A stretch of DNA of 64,000 bases from Halococcus sediminicola (GCF_000755245.1 NZ_BBMP01000023.1:62001-126000); one strand, 5' to 3'. Counted from the stretch's first letter, positions 50,247 to 59,851 are shown. The notes: a model not told the origin generated them from the letters alone. Numbers and translations are program-made.

Positions 50247-50359
50247 GTATACCGAATTTGGCGATGGTGAGCGGGCAGCTGGTCGATCATTAAGACAGCT
50301 TCAGCCAGTGATCCCCGCGAACGGATCGGTCAACTGGACCCCACGACGTGACGCCCACG
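50247..50359. other. Intergenic debris
   Basis: There is no intact gene; coding-like scraps precede the glycosyltransferase-like tail at 50360. Confidence 0.3.
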
Positions 50360-50461
50360 ATGACTGGCGAGCGCTGCCGGCTCGCCTCGCTGCTCTATCG
50401 TGACTCGTCGCCCGCAACGCCGACCGTCGAGAACACCTACTGGGAGACGATCTATGAGTGA
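50360..50461 (+). pseudogene. Possible glycosyltransferase C-terminal fragment
   Basis: MTGERCRLASLLYRDSSPAT then PTVENTYWETIYE and a stop resembles the last 30 residues of haloarchaeal glycosyltransferases. The rest of the gene is absent. Confidence 0.3.
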
Positions 50462-50555
50462 ACATCACGTCTTAACTACCGCCGTGCAAATTGTAACAAC
50501 AGAGATGGCTGGAGACTATAGGGTAGAACATGAAGCTATGAAGTAAATTCGAACA

Positions 50556-52007
50556 ATGATACAAAGCATACGAAATCTTGCGTTTACAACTTTTGTTGGA
50601 AAAATCGTCGGTAGAATTTCGTCCTACGGCATGGTCCTTCTCCTCGCTTGGAGGTTTGGTCCAGTAGCCGTCGGAATATTCTCATTTGGAAAAGTTACGC
50701 TACAGATCGGCAAGACCCTCTCAACAGCAGGGCTCGTGAATATTGCGCAAAAATACGTTTCGATTTATCGAGCAAATGAGGAACAGCAGAAGCTAAATGG
50801 ACTCGTTGTAGCTTGTATCGGCGCAGTAACGGTTCTTGGATTAGCGTTTAGCGGTGTTCTTCTTCTGAACGACGACATTGTTACCGTTCTGTCCGGTAAA
50901 TCGAACAACAGCTTCACCAGAATTTTCGTGATTGGCATACCATTTTTTGCTATTGCAACAATATCAGCGGCGATTACCAGAGGGTTCAAGCGAGCCAAAT
51001 ATTCCGTGTACATCCTCGACATCGGCTTCTTCACAGCTTCCTTTCTCATCACTGGTGCGATCGTTATACTGAATCCATCGTTTGAACTGGTGGTCCTCGG
51101 GTACGTTGGTGCAACTGTTCTCTCCTCACTGCTCGGGATTTACGCACTCACTCGCTTTGACATGATCTCGCTCGATTCCGGCTTCGACTTCGATCTGCGA
51201 TCAATCATCCCCGAGGGTGCCAGAATGTTCGGCATCGGCATCTCACAACAGTCGGTCGTCTGGGCCGATATCGTATTCTTGGCGTATCTGACGTCTGCCG
51301 GAACCGTTGGCCGGTATGAGGTCGCGTATCAAACCGCTGCTCTCCTCGGATTTGCGCTCGTCGCGGTCAACTCAGTGTTTCCGGCGATCGCTGCGGGACT
51401 GTACAATGACAATGAGATCGAACAACTCTCAGCGTACTACAAAGCGATCACGAAATGGATCACGTATCTAACGGTGATCGCCGCCAGTGGATTGGTTCTA
51501 TTCGGGAGGTCCTATGTGGGACTACTCAGCGAAGAATTCGTGAGTATCGTTCCAGTGCTTGCAGTATTGGCCGCCGCCCGTGTGGTTGCTGTCGGTACCG
51601 GTCCTGCTGGGATGTTATTGATGATGGCCGATAAGGAACGCACTGAACTACTGAACTCCGCTGCCGTCGCAATAGCGAACCTGATACTGAACTTCGTGTT
51701 AGTGAATCGGTACGGGATGTTTGGTGCTGCGATAGCAAGCAGTCTCTCATTGAGCGTTGTGAATATTATCCGAGCACTGCAAGTGCGACACTACCTCAGC
51801 ATTGCGCCGTACGACCGGGAAATATTCGATCACGTCTGGGGAGTCGGTGCTGCTATCGGTGGAATTGTCGTTGTGCGGCTCGTTGGTGGGTCATCAATCT
51901 TAGCAGCAATAGTAGCAGCAATAGTAGGCATATCGATATTCGCTTTAACCATCATGAATATCGGCCTTTCAGAAAGAGATACCAGCCTCATAAGTTCCAT
52001 TGACTGA
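50556..52007 (+). CDS. Polysaccharide/oligosaccharide flippase (Wzx-like, AglR-type)
   Basis: A 483-aa protein with 12-14 TM helices of the MOP/Wzx superfamily: SIRNLAFTTFVGKIVGRISS at the start, ILDIGFFTASFLITGAIVIL, GISQQSVVWADIVFLAYLTS (typical of flippases), and GTGPAGMLLMMADKERTELL. It should move a lipid-linked glycan across the membrane for S-layer or surface glycosylation. It heads the glycan island 50.5-64 kb and is AT-richer than later genes. Confidence 0.85.
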   Translation: MIQSIRNLAFTTFVGKIVGRISSYGMVLLLAWRFGPVAVGIFSFGKVTLQIGKTLSTAGLVNIAQKYVSIYRANEEQQKLNGLVVACIGAVTVLGLAFSGVLLLNDDIVTVLSGKSNNSFTRIFVIGIPFFAIATISAAITRGFKRAKYSVYILDIGFFTASFLITGAIVILNPSFELVVLGYVGATVLSSLLGIYALTRFDMISLDSGFDFDLRSIIPEGARMFGIGISQQSVVWADIVFLAYLTSAGTVGRYEVAYQTAALLGFALVAVNSVFPAIAAGLYNDNEIEQLSAYYKAITKWITYLTVIAASGLVLFGRSYVGLLSEEFVSIVPVLAVLAAARVVAVGTGPAGMLLMMADKERTELLNSAAVAIANLILNFVLVNRYGMFGAAIASSLSLSVVNIIRALQVRHYLSIAPYDREIFDHVWGVGAAIGGIVVVRLVGGSSILAAIVAAIVGISIFALTIMNIGLSERDTSLISSID

Positions 52008-52019
52008 TTTGCGATCGCG

Positions 52020-52952
52020 TTATTCTTCAAGATAACCTAATTGAGAGAGGCGATCTTCAACCACTGATTGTTCAACATCAGTCTCGTTATTTGTCTCGTC
52101 TTCTGCTACGATCTTCCGTTCTTCATCATCGTCAATGACATGCCAAGGGATTTCGATCAGTTCCGGAGTATATGTTCTTGAAGGATGTCCCCACTGTTTG
52201 ATCGGTATGGGGGTAGATCGTTCTCCCAGCATATTGCCGTGATCAGAAGTAATCACTGTACGCCCATCAAGTGCATCAACCAATTTCTGAATATGAGGAA
52301 GTGTTCGTCGCAGGTTATCATAGTACGCTGCTTTAGTAACTTCGATAGAGGTTGTTGAATCTCCAGTCTCATATCGCAACCAGATGTGCTTTCCTTGAGG
52401 ACTGGCTTGATTAAGAAACTCTTTGTCTTCTGTAGTCGAATCAGTAATAAATGGATAGTGGGGCTGCATGTAATGAACTATCAACCGTTTATTTGGATAG
52501 GACACGATTGCTTCTTTTGCGTGTTCTGTTATCGTCTCTGGGAGAACAGTTCCCCACTTTTCGTCCCATCCTTCATCTAGCCAGACCTGTTCTGTTGCAT
52601 GGAAATTCGCATTGACATGGTCTGCATTTCGTTCAAGTTGTGGATTGGCGGTCACATATACTGTATCGGAAACATCGTTCCCATCAAAATTCGCAGCTAA
52701 GAACTCTGGTGTTGCGGATCCCCGAGATATCTCCTTTTTAGTCGTGCCCTTTAGCTCTGGACTGGCAATTTCTCGAAACATGTCGTACCGGCACCCGTCC
52801 AGTATTAGTAGATTATCCCAGTCTTTGCTGAGAACATCAATCCCATTCGGATTGTGTGACCGACATCCCAACCTAGAATGAAACAATCGATTGGCTTCTC
52901 GAAGTAGTAGTCGGGGATTTTTAATCCCTAACGCGAGACGTGTTGTGTTCAT
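52020..52952 (-). CDS. Alkaline-phosphatase-superfamily protein
   Basis: A 310-aa protein from ATG 52952 (MNTTRLALGIKNPRLLLREA). Metal motif LLILDGCRYDMFREI, then GSATPEFLAANFDG near the nucleophile position, HYMQPHYPF, and TVITSDHGNMLGE with the D-H pair. It is homologous to the proteins at 27058 and 53063, and the motif spacing is the same. A cytoplasmic or membrane-edge enzyme acting on glycan sulfate or phosphate groups is likely. It is convergent with the flippase. Confidence 0.72.
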   Translation of the reverse strand: MNTTRLALGIKNPRLLLREANRLFHSRLGCRSHNPNGIDVLSKDWDNLLILDGCRYDMFREIASPELKGTTKKEISRGSATPEFLAANFDGNDVSDTVYVTANPQLERNADHVNANFHATEQVWLDEGWDEKWGTVLPETITEHAKEAIVSYPNKRLIVHYMQPHYPFITDSTTEDKEFLNQASPQGKHIWLRYETGDSTTSIEVTKAAYYDNLRRTLPHIQKLVDALDGRTVITSDHGNMLGERSTPIPIKQWGHPSRTYTPELIEIPWHVIDDDEERKIVAEDETNNETDVEQSVVEDRLSQLGYLEE

Positions 52953-53062
52953 GTGTTTAATCCTGTTCTGTCTCGTTTGATTTAGCGATTTGGATTTGCG
53001 GCTATCCAGCGGTTGCGCGGATAACCAAAGTGATTTACTGTTTGTTGCCACATTCTACAGCA

Positions 53063-54049
53063 ATGAGAGACGTTCCACACGATTCTATTGTTGGAACAAG
53101 TCTTCGAAAGTCCTATGACTGGCTTCTCAACCGTGATCTGGTAGCTAGTGCATACTCGACGTATGTCGGAGCCTGGACTACACTCACCTCTCGATATCCT
53201 ATTGGAACCAACATTTACGAACGAGAGTGGGATCTCCTCATCCTCCTTGACACATGCCGTGTAGATGCCCTTCGAGAAGTCGCTGATGACTACGAATTTC
53301 TGGGGGAGATCAACCGACTCCTTTCCGTTGGAAGTACCTCGAACGAGTGGATTGCAAATACATTCGTTGACCAGTATGCTTCGGAAATAAGTGAGACAGC
53401 ATATGTCTCCGCTAATGGCTATGCGGAACGTGTGTTGGAGGACGGCATCTATCCGGAAGTGTATATTGGCGGCCGCCGTTCTCCGCCATCGCTGACCGCA
53501 GATCGGACCGTCGATCACGAGACGTTTGGAGAGCTCGATTACGCATGGAAACGGGGAGAAAGCGAATACGAAGGACACATCCCACCGAGAGTAGTGACTG
53601 ATCGCGCGATTGAACTCGGGCGAGAGGGAGAGTACGATCATATTGCTCTGCATTACTCACAGCCACATGCTCCATATACGGTTGCTGCACAGTGTGAGGA
53701 CCGTGAGCGCCGAGAGTACGAAGAAAATCCGTTTAGCGCGCTTCGCAGTGGAACGGATCGGTCGTTAGTATGGGAAGCCTATCTCGAAGAACTTCGCTCT
53801 GTACTCGACGAAGTAGAACTCTTGATTGAGAACTTCGACGCAGATACAGTAGCGATTACAGCTGACCATGGTGAAGCATTTGGCGAGTACGGAATCTATG
53901 GTCACCTTCCCGGCCTCCTGCATCCCGATGTGAAATACGTCCCGTGGGTGGTTACGAGCGGAACGGATTCACAGGAGTATACACCAAGCCAGTATAATCA
54001 AACAACGACAAATACACGCGAGCACTTGGAAGCTCTTGGATACATATAG
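53063..54049 (+). CDS. Alkaline-phosphatase-superfamily protein
   Basis: A 328-aa protein from ATG 53063 (MRDVPHDSIVGTSLRKSYDW). Motifs LLILLDTCRVDALREV, GSTSNEWIANTFVD, HYSQPHAPYTV and AITADHGEAFGEYGIYGH follow the same order as its two paralogues in the window. The SerThr pair in GSTSNEW is the best nucleophile candidate. Divergent from the 52020 gene by 110 bases. The IS element lies 26 bases after its stop. Confidence 0.75.
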   Translation: MRDVPHDSIVGTSLRKSYDWLLNRDLVASAYSTYVGAWTTLTSRYPIGTNIYEREWDLLILLDTCRVDALREVADDYEFLGEINRLLSVGSTSNEWIANTFVDQYASEISETAYVSANGYAERVLEDGIYPEVYIGGRRSPPSLTADRTVDHETFGELDYAWKRGESEYEGHIPPRVVTDRAIELGREGEYDHIALHYSQPHAPYTVAAQCEDRERREYEENPFSALRSGTDRSLVWEAYLEELRSVLDEVELLIENFDADTVAITADHGEAFGEYGIYGHLPGLLHPDVKYVPWVVTSGTDSQEYTPSQYNQTTTNTREHLEALGYI

Positions 54050-54119
54050 TCACAAATAGTGAAAGTCGTCATATAGGCAGTGTCTAGTCAAAGTATGAAC
54101 ACTTCCTGGGTTGAGGTAA

Positions 54120-54859
54120 ATGACTCTCCAAGAACTGCTCACAGAGACCGTCAAGACGCCTTCTTTTGAGTGTCGGGACGACGAGAGCACTGCGAGCGCC
54201 CTGAGAGCGGTCGCAGTGCGGCTCCATTCAGCGGGAATCTCGTACCGAGAAACGGCCGCCGCTCTCGAAAGCATCGGCATCAAGCGGTCACATCAGGCGG
54301 TGTATCAGTGGATCCACCGCGTTGATGAGAAGGCTCTCGACCCGCCGACGTTCACGAGAGCGAAGCTCTCGTGCAGCACATCAGAACGCAAAGCGTTCTG
54401 AGGACGGCGAAGCCGTCGCGGGTCGCGGTCGATGAGACGGCCATTCGGATCAGCCGCGAGCAGTTCAGGGTGTACGCCGCGCTTGATGTTGATTCGAAGC
54501 TGCTACTCGGCATACGGGTCTCGCGCTGGCGGGGCACGCGGCCCGTCAGCGCGTTTTTTCCCGAGCTGAAAGAGCGTCACGACCTCTCAGAAACCGAATT
54601 TCTGGTCGATGGAATGGGCTACCTGACCGCCCTCGCGCAGACCGATTTGAGCGGTCACCTCAACTATGTCACGCGAAATCTGATCGAGAAGTGGTTCCAG
54701 ACGCTCAAAATGCGCGTCGAGCGCTTCCACCATACGTGGATGGGCGGCAGAGCCAGCGCGCAGCGCTGGCTCGCTGCATTCGCCTTCTACTACAACTATC
54801 AGCGCCCGAATCAAGCGCTCGATGACCGCACGCCAGTTGAGGAGGCGACGAACGCCTGA
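54120..54859 (+). pseudogene. IS6-family DDE transposase split by 56-bp insertion
   Basis: The N-terminal half (MTLQELLTETVKTPSFECRD to WIHRVDEKALDPPT) has the HTH. The C-terminal half carries the DDE residues: D in VAVDETAI, D in FLVDGMGYL, E in IEKWFQTLKMR, ending NQALDDRTPVEEATNA. Between them, 54351-54406 is extra sequence that brings a stop codon and shifts the frame by two. Removing it restores a normal transposase. It is probably inactive unless ribosomes bypass the insert. Confidence 0.85.
54351..54406. repeat. Double-hairpin insertion in transposase
   Basis: 56 bases consist of CACGAGAGC-GAA-GCTCTCGTG (9-3-9) and CAGAACGC-AAA-GCGTTCTG (8-3-8), followed by a repeat of the target GACG. 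Both loops are purine triplets. Confidence 0.7.
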
Positions 54860-54882
54860 CTAGACACTGCCGTCATATAAAA

Positions 54883-56355
54883 TCAATCCGGTGGCGAACA
54901 TTTGGCGTACCCACCGGTATCAATTGTCTTCTTCCGTAGTGGATCACAAGACCGACTGAGGAATCGAAATTCCTCAATCAAATTGATTGTTGCTGGGTCC
55001 TGCGGGATAGCGAACGAGGTTCCTCCGAACTGAGGATCAACATCGTTCCCCATTGGTGCTGCTGGACCGATGACCGCAGTGACCGAAAATAGTATAATGA
55101 GTCCAACAGCTACGATATTTCGAACAGCTGACCATCTTCCAAGATTGCACAATACACTTGCTCCGATCCCGCCAAAACCGATCGTTAGTAAGCCCACGAA
55201 ATAGTACGCCCGAAATTGCTTGCCCGATGGCCCCGATGCGACCGCTAAGCCGATTGTCGCAACTACCACCCCAATTCCAACTGAAACGATTGGATCCGAA
55301 CGCTTCCGTCGAAGCATACTGAGGCCACCGATCGCGGCTAACAGAAGTGGGACGATCAGGGGCACGAACTTAAGAACGACCATGATCAACGATTGCCCAC
55401 CACCAGTTCCCGCACCAGAAGCAGCCGTGCCTGACATCGGAATGAACGATGCGAGAAGGCCACCAGAACTTTTGGCTGCAGCGACTGTAGAACCAACGGC
55501 CATTCCAACGGTGGTTTCTGCGTATCCGGACCACAGAATTCGGGTGAGGATGACTGTTCCACCGACAAGTAGTGCTCCAACGATACGTAGATTCACTCGC
55601 TTTTGACCAGAGAGAACCGTGTGAACAACGAACGAGATCGTGATGATTCCAACAATAGCCAGTGAGTAGAAGAAATGCACGAGCACGCTCGTCGCTAGCA
55701 TGAACATGAGCAAAAACACGTTTCGGCGGGTCGGCGCACGAAGGACGAGAACGAGTAGATAGAGTACGACAAGAAAGTATAGGAGTGACATGTATTCTGC
55801 TTCGATGAGTGCTGATGTTCGGACTAAAAGCGGGAAATACGATCCCAGGACCCCAGCAAAGATTGCTGAACGGCCACCTTCTCCGGCTTTGTAGACCAGT
55901 GCAGCAAGGAGCCAGGGAAACGTTGCCGCAACGATGAGACTAGCGAAACGCAGTGATGGGGGATGAAGGCCGGACACAGCAGCGATTACGGTTGAACCAA
56001 TCGGATACTGAGTAGCGGATTGATAGAGACCACCGGGCGCAGCATATTTTCCTGATGCAAGTGTTTTCCTAACAATCTCATAAAGTGACACTTGATCGAT
56101 ACCACTGTATGGAATAACGAGAAACGGACCGATCCGCACAAGCAATGCAGTGTACAGTCCGGAAATGGCATACTGCATCGTTTTCCGCGGTGAGAGTTGT
56201 TCGGAGAGGGCGGCGATGACGGTAACAATGCCCGGAAGGGCCACCACACCAAACATGAGCCACGACCGAGGATAGAGGTCTGGGTGCAAAACCAGTGCCA
56301 AGCCGGCGAGAGCGCTCACTACCCAGACGCCAGCCACTCTCCCAGAGACTCTCAT
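54883..56355 (-). CDS. Multi-pass membrane protein, glycosyltransferase-like
   Basis: A 490-aa protein with about 12 TM helices. The first outside loop (PYSGIDQVSLYEIVRKTLAS) has an acidic residue after the early helices, as in GT-C type enzymes that use polyprenyl-phosphate sugars, followed by YQSATQYPIGSTVIAAVSGL. The C-terminal tail (about 60 residues, with Cys) is soluble. No named family is certain. The position in the island suggests glycan assembly. Confidence 0.6.
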   Translation of the reverse strand: MRVSGRVAGVWVVSALAGLALVLHPDLYPRSWLMFGVVALPGIVTVIAALSEQLSPRKTMQYAISGLYTALLVRIGPFLVIPYSGIDQVSLYEIVRKTLASGKYAAPGGLYQSATQYPIGSTVIAAVSGLHPPSLRFASLIVAATFPWLLAALVYKAGEGGRSAIFAGVLGSYFPLLVRTSALIEAEYMSLLYFLVVLYLLVLVLRAPTRRNVFLLMFMLATSVLVHFFYSLAIVGIITISFVVHTVLSGQKRVNLRIVGALLVGGTVILTRILWSGYAETTVGMAVGSTVAAAKSSGGLLASFIPMSGTAASGAGTGGGQSLIMVVLKFVPLIVPLLLAAIGGLSMLRRKRSDPIVSVGIGVVVATIGLAVASGPSGKQFRAYYFVGLLTIGFGGIGASVLCNLGRWSAVRNIVAVGLIILFSVTAVIGPAAPMGNDVDPQFGGTSFAIPQDPATINLIEEFRFLSRSCDPLRKKTIDTGGYAKCSPPD

Positions 56356-56531
56356 TCGTTAGTGGTTGCGCAAGTGTTTCATAAATATCCATTCATCCGA
56401 GACGACCTATTCGTTTCCCCTATTGGAACCGATCCTGATAGCTGATGTCGTCAAGTAGCGACACCGCTTTGATGAAGCCAACGTCGCGAGGGGTGACCAA
56501 TCGTGGCGGGGTGGCTAGGCCCGTAGCTAGC
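56356..56531 (-). other. Intergenic; possible 42-aa tail fragment
   Basis: A minus-strand frame beginning at a GTG inside the end of the GT4 gene (PRLVTPRDVGFIKAVSLLDD, ISYQDRFQ) looks coding but unrecognised; it may be a remnant of a lost gene's 3' end. Confidence 0.25.
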
Positions 56532-57626
56532 TCAAACGGATTCTGCACGAGAATACCCCCGTTCGACAGCGTTGATGAGTTCGCTTTCGGTTGGGCCATG
56601 TTTCGCGTCCAATGCGTTCTCAGCCATCTTTTGCCGTTGCTGCGGGTCCTCGTACAACGTCGCTAGCGCCTCGATGATGCTTTCGCGCGATCGTTCGATC
56701 AACAGCCCGGTCTCCTCGTCGTCGAGTACGTCCGGAACCGCGCCGACACGGGTGGCTACGACGGGCGTGCCGACTGCAAACGCTTCGAAGACGACTCGTG
56801 GCCCAGTTTCTCGTTTCGAAAGAAGAGCTAACACATCGGCTGATGCTATCTCTGACAGGGCTTTGCGATGTGGTACGTTTCCAAGCAGTTCGATTCGACT
56901 GCCGACCTCGGTGTTGCGAATGCTATCGTCCAACTGTTCCCGCAAAGGGCCGTCCCCGACAAGCGTCAGTGTTGCATCCGGATGCTCGACCGCAAACTCA
57001 CAGAACCCGTTGAAAAGAATATCGACGCCCTTCAGTTCACGCAATGCACCGACGAACACGACTGAAAACGAATCGTCAGCGCTATCGACCGGTCGAGAAG
57101 CGTACTCGGAGACGTATGTTGGATTCGTGATCGGTGTTCTGATGATGCTGTCTTCGTCGACGCCAGCATCCACGAGTATCTCGTCGACCCGCTTGCCGAC
57201 GCTGAAGTGGGCCACTGGATTACCGAGTGTGGCTATCCACGATCGAACAGCCAGATCTTGGCAGTCATAGATGACTGGAACGGAGAGCAGCATCATCGAA
57301 ATGGCGATCGGCGGGGTCGAGAACGATGTCGAATGGATGTGAGCAATGTCGATACGACGAAAGAGACCGATAAGCATCGCCGCCACGAATGCGACCCCAC
57401 CTTCGAGAATCATTCGAGCTGGAGCTGGCAGATCGAGTTTCATCGGAATAATACGATAGACATGACTGCCGTTTTCTTTGGCGAAGAGCGGTCTGTCCTG
57501 ATGGTATGCAGTCAAGATGTGCACATCGTATTCATCTGGAAGTGTATTCGCAAGCTCCGAAAAGAATGTCGGCGACCCACCGCTGTACGGCGGATATAGC
57601 GGTGCGAACAGTAAGACACGGGTCAT
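56532..57626 (-). CDS. GT4-family glycosyltransferase
   Basis: 364 aa from ATG 57626 (MTRVLLFAPLYPPYSGGSPT). GT-B fold: the N-terminal GGSPTFFSELANTLP loop, then FVGALRELKGVDILFNGFCE, LLGNVPHRKALSEIASADVL, and E-x7-E region ETGPRVVFEAFAVGTPVVAT that binds the nucleotide sugar. It transfers a sugar to the growing lipid-linked glycan on the cytoplasmic side. The start overlaps the stop of the upstream GT4 gene (ATGA), so they are coupled. Confidence 0.88.
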   Translation of the reverse strand: MTRVLLFAPLYPPYSGGSPTFFSELANTLPDEYDVHILTAYHQDRPLFAKENGSHVYRIIPMKLDLPAPARMILEGGVAFVAAMLIGLFRRIDIAHIHSTSFSTPPIAISMMLLSVPVIYDCQDLAVRSWIATLGNPVAHFSVGKRVDEILVDAGVDEDSIIRTPITNPTYVSEYASRPVDSADDSFSVVFVGALRELKGVDILFNGFCEFAVEHPDATLTLVGDGPLREQLDDSIRNTEVGSRIELLGNVPHRKALSEIASADVLALLSKRETGPRVVFEAFAVGTPVVATRVGAVPDVLDDEETGLLIERSRESIIEALATLYEDPQQRQKMAENALDAKHGPTESELINAVERGYSRAESV

Positions 57627-58783
57627 GCTATCGTTGCGGCGAGTACCGCTTCTGTCTGATCCGTGACTGCATTCCACGAGTAGTGCTCGGCGGTACGCAT
57701 GTTCCTCGCTTTCGTTTCTTCCTCAATCGCAGGCGCGTCAAGTAGCTGTTGAATCGCGTCCGCAAACTCGTCGGTACCACTACCATCATCCTGTATCAAA
57801 TAGCCATTCTCCCCGTCCACGAAGAAATCCTCGTACACCGGCAGCCGCTTTGCGACCACCGGCAGACCGGCGGCCATCGCCTCCAGCAGCACGATCCCGA
57901 ACCCCTCCTGTGTCGAAGCGAAGACGAACAGCTCGGCCCGATTGAGCAGCTCGATCTTCCGCTCCTCGTCGACGAACCCGTGCACCGTAACGCACCCATC
58001 CAGATCGAGCTCTTCGACCATCTGCTCCAACCGCTCCCGTGCGGGCCCATCGCCGGCAACGTCTAACCGGACGTCGGAGCCCTCGTCGCGAAGCCGTCGC
58101 ACGACACGAACAAGTCGATCCTGGCGCTTTCGCTTCGTCAACCGACCGACCACGACGAGTCGTCCCGGCTCGGACTCGATCGCCGGCCGTCGGTACCGTT
58201 CGTACTCCACACCGTTCGGAATGACGGTGAGTCGCTCCTCGGGCACGCCGTAGTCCACGAACTGCTGTTTGACGTGGGTCGCCGGAACGACGATAGCGTT
58301 ATACTCGAAGATACGCAGAAAGTTCTGTACGGTCAGCTGAATCGTCGCCGTGAGCGGATCGTACACGTCGTAGCAGCTTCGATCGAAGAACTCGTGGCGA
58401 GTCGCGACGATCGGCACGCCGAACAGCTTCGCCGCGAGAACCACAAACGTCGGATACGGCGTCATCGTCTCGGCGATCGCATCGAACTCCTCGCGGTACA
58501 GCAGCCCGATTACGATCGGCAGGCTGACGAACGCAAACAGATAGCGCGACAGAAAATACCCGAGCGAGCCATACTTGAAGACGAACACCGGAACGCAGGT
58601 GACGTGCCGGAAGCGCCGTCCCTGATCGACGGTTTCGTTCGGCAGTTCGGGATCGGTCTTCCCCGCCAGCACCGTCACCTCGTGGCCGTTCGCCGCGAGG
58701 CGCTTAGTGATCTCGTTCGCCCGCTCCTCGCCGCCACCGCCGCCGGAGAGAAACGAGGTGTTGTTGACGTACAGCAGCTTCAT
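57623..58783 (-). CDS. GT4-family glycosyltransferase
   Basis: A 386-aa GT-B enzyme: MKLLYVNNTSFLSGGGGGEE with an unusual five-glycine loop, VVPATHVKQQFVDYGVPEER, VVGRLTKRKRQDRLVRVVRR, VHGFVDEERKIELLNRAELF, and TQEGFGIVLLEAMAAGLPVV with the E-x7-E pair. Donor and acceptor sugars are unknown. It lies 39 bases after the GT2 gene and is coupled to the next GT4, forming one operon (59851 to 56532). Confidence 0.88.
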   Translation of the reverse strand: MKLLYVNNTSFLSGGGGGEERANEITKRLAANGHEVTVLAGKTDPELPNETVDQGRRFRHVTCVPVFVFKYGSLGYFLSRYLFAFVSLPIVIGLLYREEFDAIAETMTPYPTFVVLAAKLFGVPIVATRHEFFDRSCYDVYDPLTATIQLTVQNFLRIFEYNAIVVPATHVKQQFVDYGVPEERLTVIPNGVEYERYRRPAIESEPGRLVVVGRLTKRKRQDRLVRVVRRLRDEGSDVRLDVAGDGPARERLEQMVEELDLDGCVTVHGFVDEERKIELLNRAELFVFASTQEGFGIVLLEAMAAGLPVVAKRLPVYEDFFVDGENGYLIQDDGSGTDEFADAIQQLLDAPAIEEETKARNMRTAEHYSWNAVTDQTEAVLAATIA

Positions 58784-58822
58784 ACCACCGTCCGGGGAGT
58801 CGCTGTGCGTCTCGATAGCTAC

Positions 58823-59851
58823 TCACCGAATCCACGTCGTGAGGATCGTTCGCATCAAACCGAACGCATAGCCCAACTGCGGCTTTTTCGTTTCACCGGC
58901 TTGTCGCTCTGCGATGGTGATTGGCACCTCCCGTAGTCGAAGCCCGTTCTTGCGCGCTTCGATGATCAACTCGGGCGCGCTGAATCGTTCTTCGGTCAGC
59001 GTCAGCTTCGGCAGTTCCGACCCACGAATCGCCCGAAAGCCGTTCGTACAATCGGTGATATCCGATTTCGTGAGCATATTGATCAGCCGCGTGAACACAC
59101 GAATCCCGGCTCGACGAACGACACTGTTGCCCGAGTAATCAGTGCCCTTGTGCCGCGACCCCATTACGTAGTCGGCTTCGTCGTTCATGATCGGGGCTAC
59201 CATCCGTTCAAGCCGATCGCTTGGATGCTGACCGTCACCGTCCATCGTCACTACGATCGAGGCCTCCTCGCGCATAGCGATGGCAAAGCCCGTCTGAAGA
59301 GCGCCACCCTGACCCTGATTGAGATGGTGTTCAACGACGGTCACGCCATCGGAACGGGCACGGTGGGCGGTCGCGTCTGCTGAACCATCCGAAACGACGA
59401 TCGGCATGACGAGATAGCCACGAATCGTCTCCGGCAACGAGTTGACGACCTTCTCAATGGTTGCTTCTTCATTGTAGGCCGGAATCACAACACCGATTGT
59501 CTCGCCCCCTCCGTCTGCCTGGATCGCGTTGGCCTGGTCGAGCGAGAGACTTCGTGTGAGATCGTTGATCCGGCCCCGATTGGCACGCACAAGCGACACG
59601 AGATAGAACACACAAGCCAGCAAGCCAACATTCCCGAGCAACGAGACGGTCACGTATCGCTTGCGAATGTTAAGGAGGTTCCCAATTTGATCGTAGATCG
59701 CCGGGATAAAGGCGACGGCGAGCAGTCCAACGGCCGCACCGCCGGCAAGCAGCAGGTCTGTCCTGATGAACCGCCTCCGATAACGTTCGAATCCCCACGC
59801 TAACGCTGCGATAGCTAGCACTACGAACGCTAGCATCAGTATGCTGTTCAT
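58823..59851 (-). CDS. GT2 glycosyltransferase fused to DUF2304-like membrane domain
   Basis: A 342-aa protein. Residues 1-90 have three TM helices (MLAFVVLAIAALAWGFERYR, LLLAGGAAVGLLAVAFIPAI, VSLLGNVGLLACVFYLVSLV), as in DUF2304. From about 115 a GT-A domain follows: IGVVIPAYNEEATIEKVVNS, VSDGSADAT, VTMDGDGQHPSDRL (DxD-type metal site), GSRHKGTDYSG. It is like dolichol-phosphate-mannose synthases but with the membrane part in front. It probably charges dolichyl phosphate with a sugar. First gene of the leftward glycan operon. Confidence 0.87.
   Translation of the reverse strand: MNSILMLAFVVLAIAALAWGFERYRRRFIRTDLLLAGGAAVGLLAVAFIPAIYDQIGNLLNIRKRYVTVSLLGNVGLLACVFYLVSLVRANRGRINDLTRSLSLDQANAIQADGGGETIGVVIPAYNEEATIEKVVNSLPETIRGYLVMPIVVSDGSADATAHRARSDGVTVVEHHLNQGQGGALQTGFAIAMREEASIVVTMDGDGQHPSDRLERMVAPIMNDEADYVMGSRHKGTDYSGNSVVRRAGIRVFTRLINMLTKSDITDCTNGFRAIRGSELPKLTLTEERFSAPELIIEARKNGLRLREVPITIAERQAGETKKPQLGYAFGLMRTILTTWIR

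Larger units (their letters stand above)
54068..54879 (+). mobile_element. Complete IS6-family insertion sequence with 8-bp target duplication
   Basis: The element spans 54076-54871 (796 bp) with perfect 15-bp inverted ends GGCAGTGTCTAGTCA / TGACTAGACACTGCC. GTCATATA flanks it on both sides (54068-54075 and 54872-54879), the 8-bp duplication usual for IS6. It inserted between two glycan genes without breaking either. Intact ends and duplication indicate recent insertion. Confidence 0.92.
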
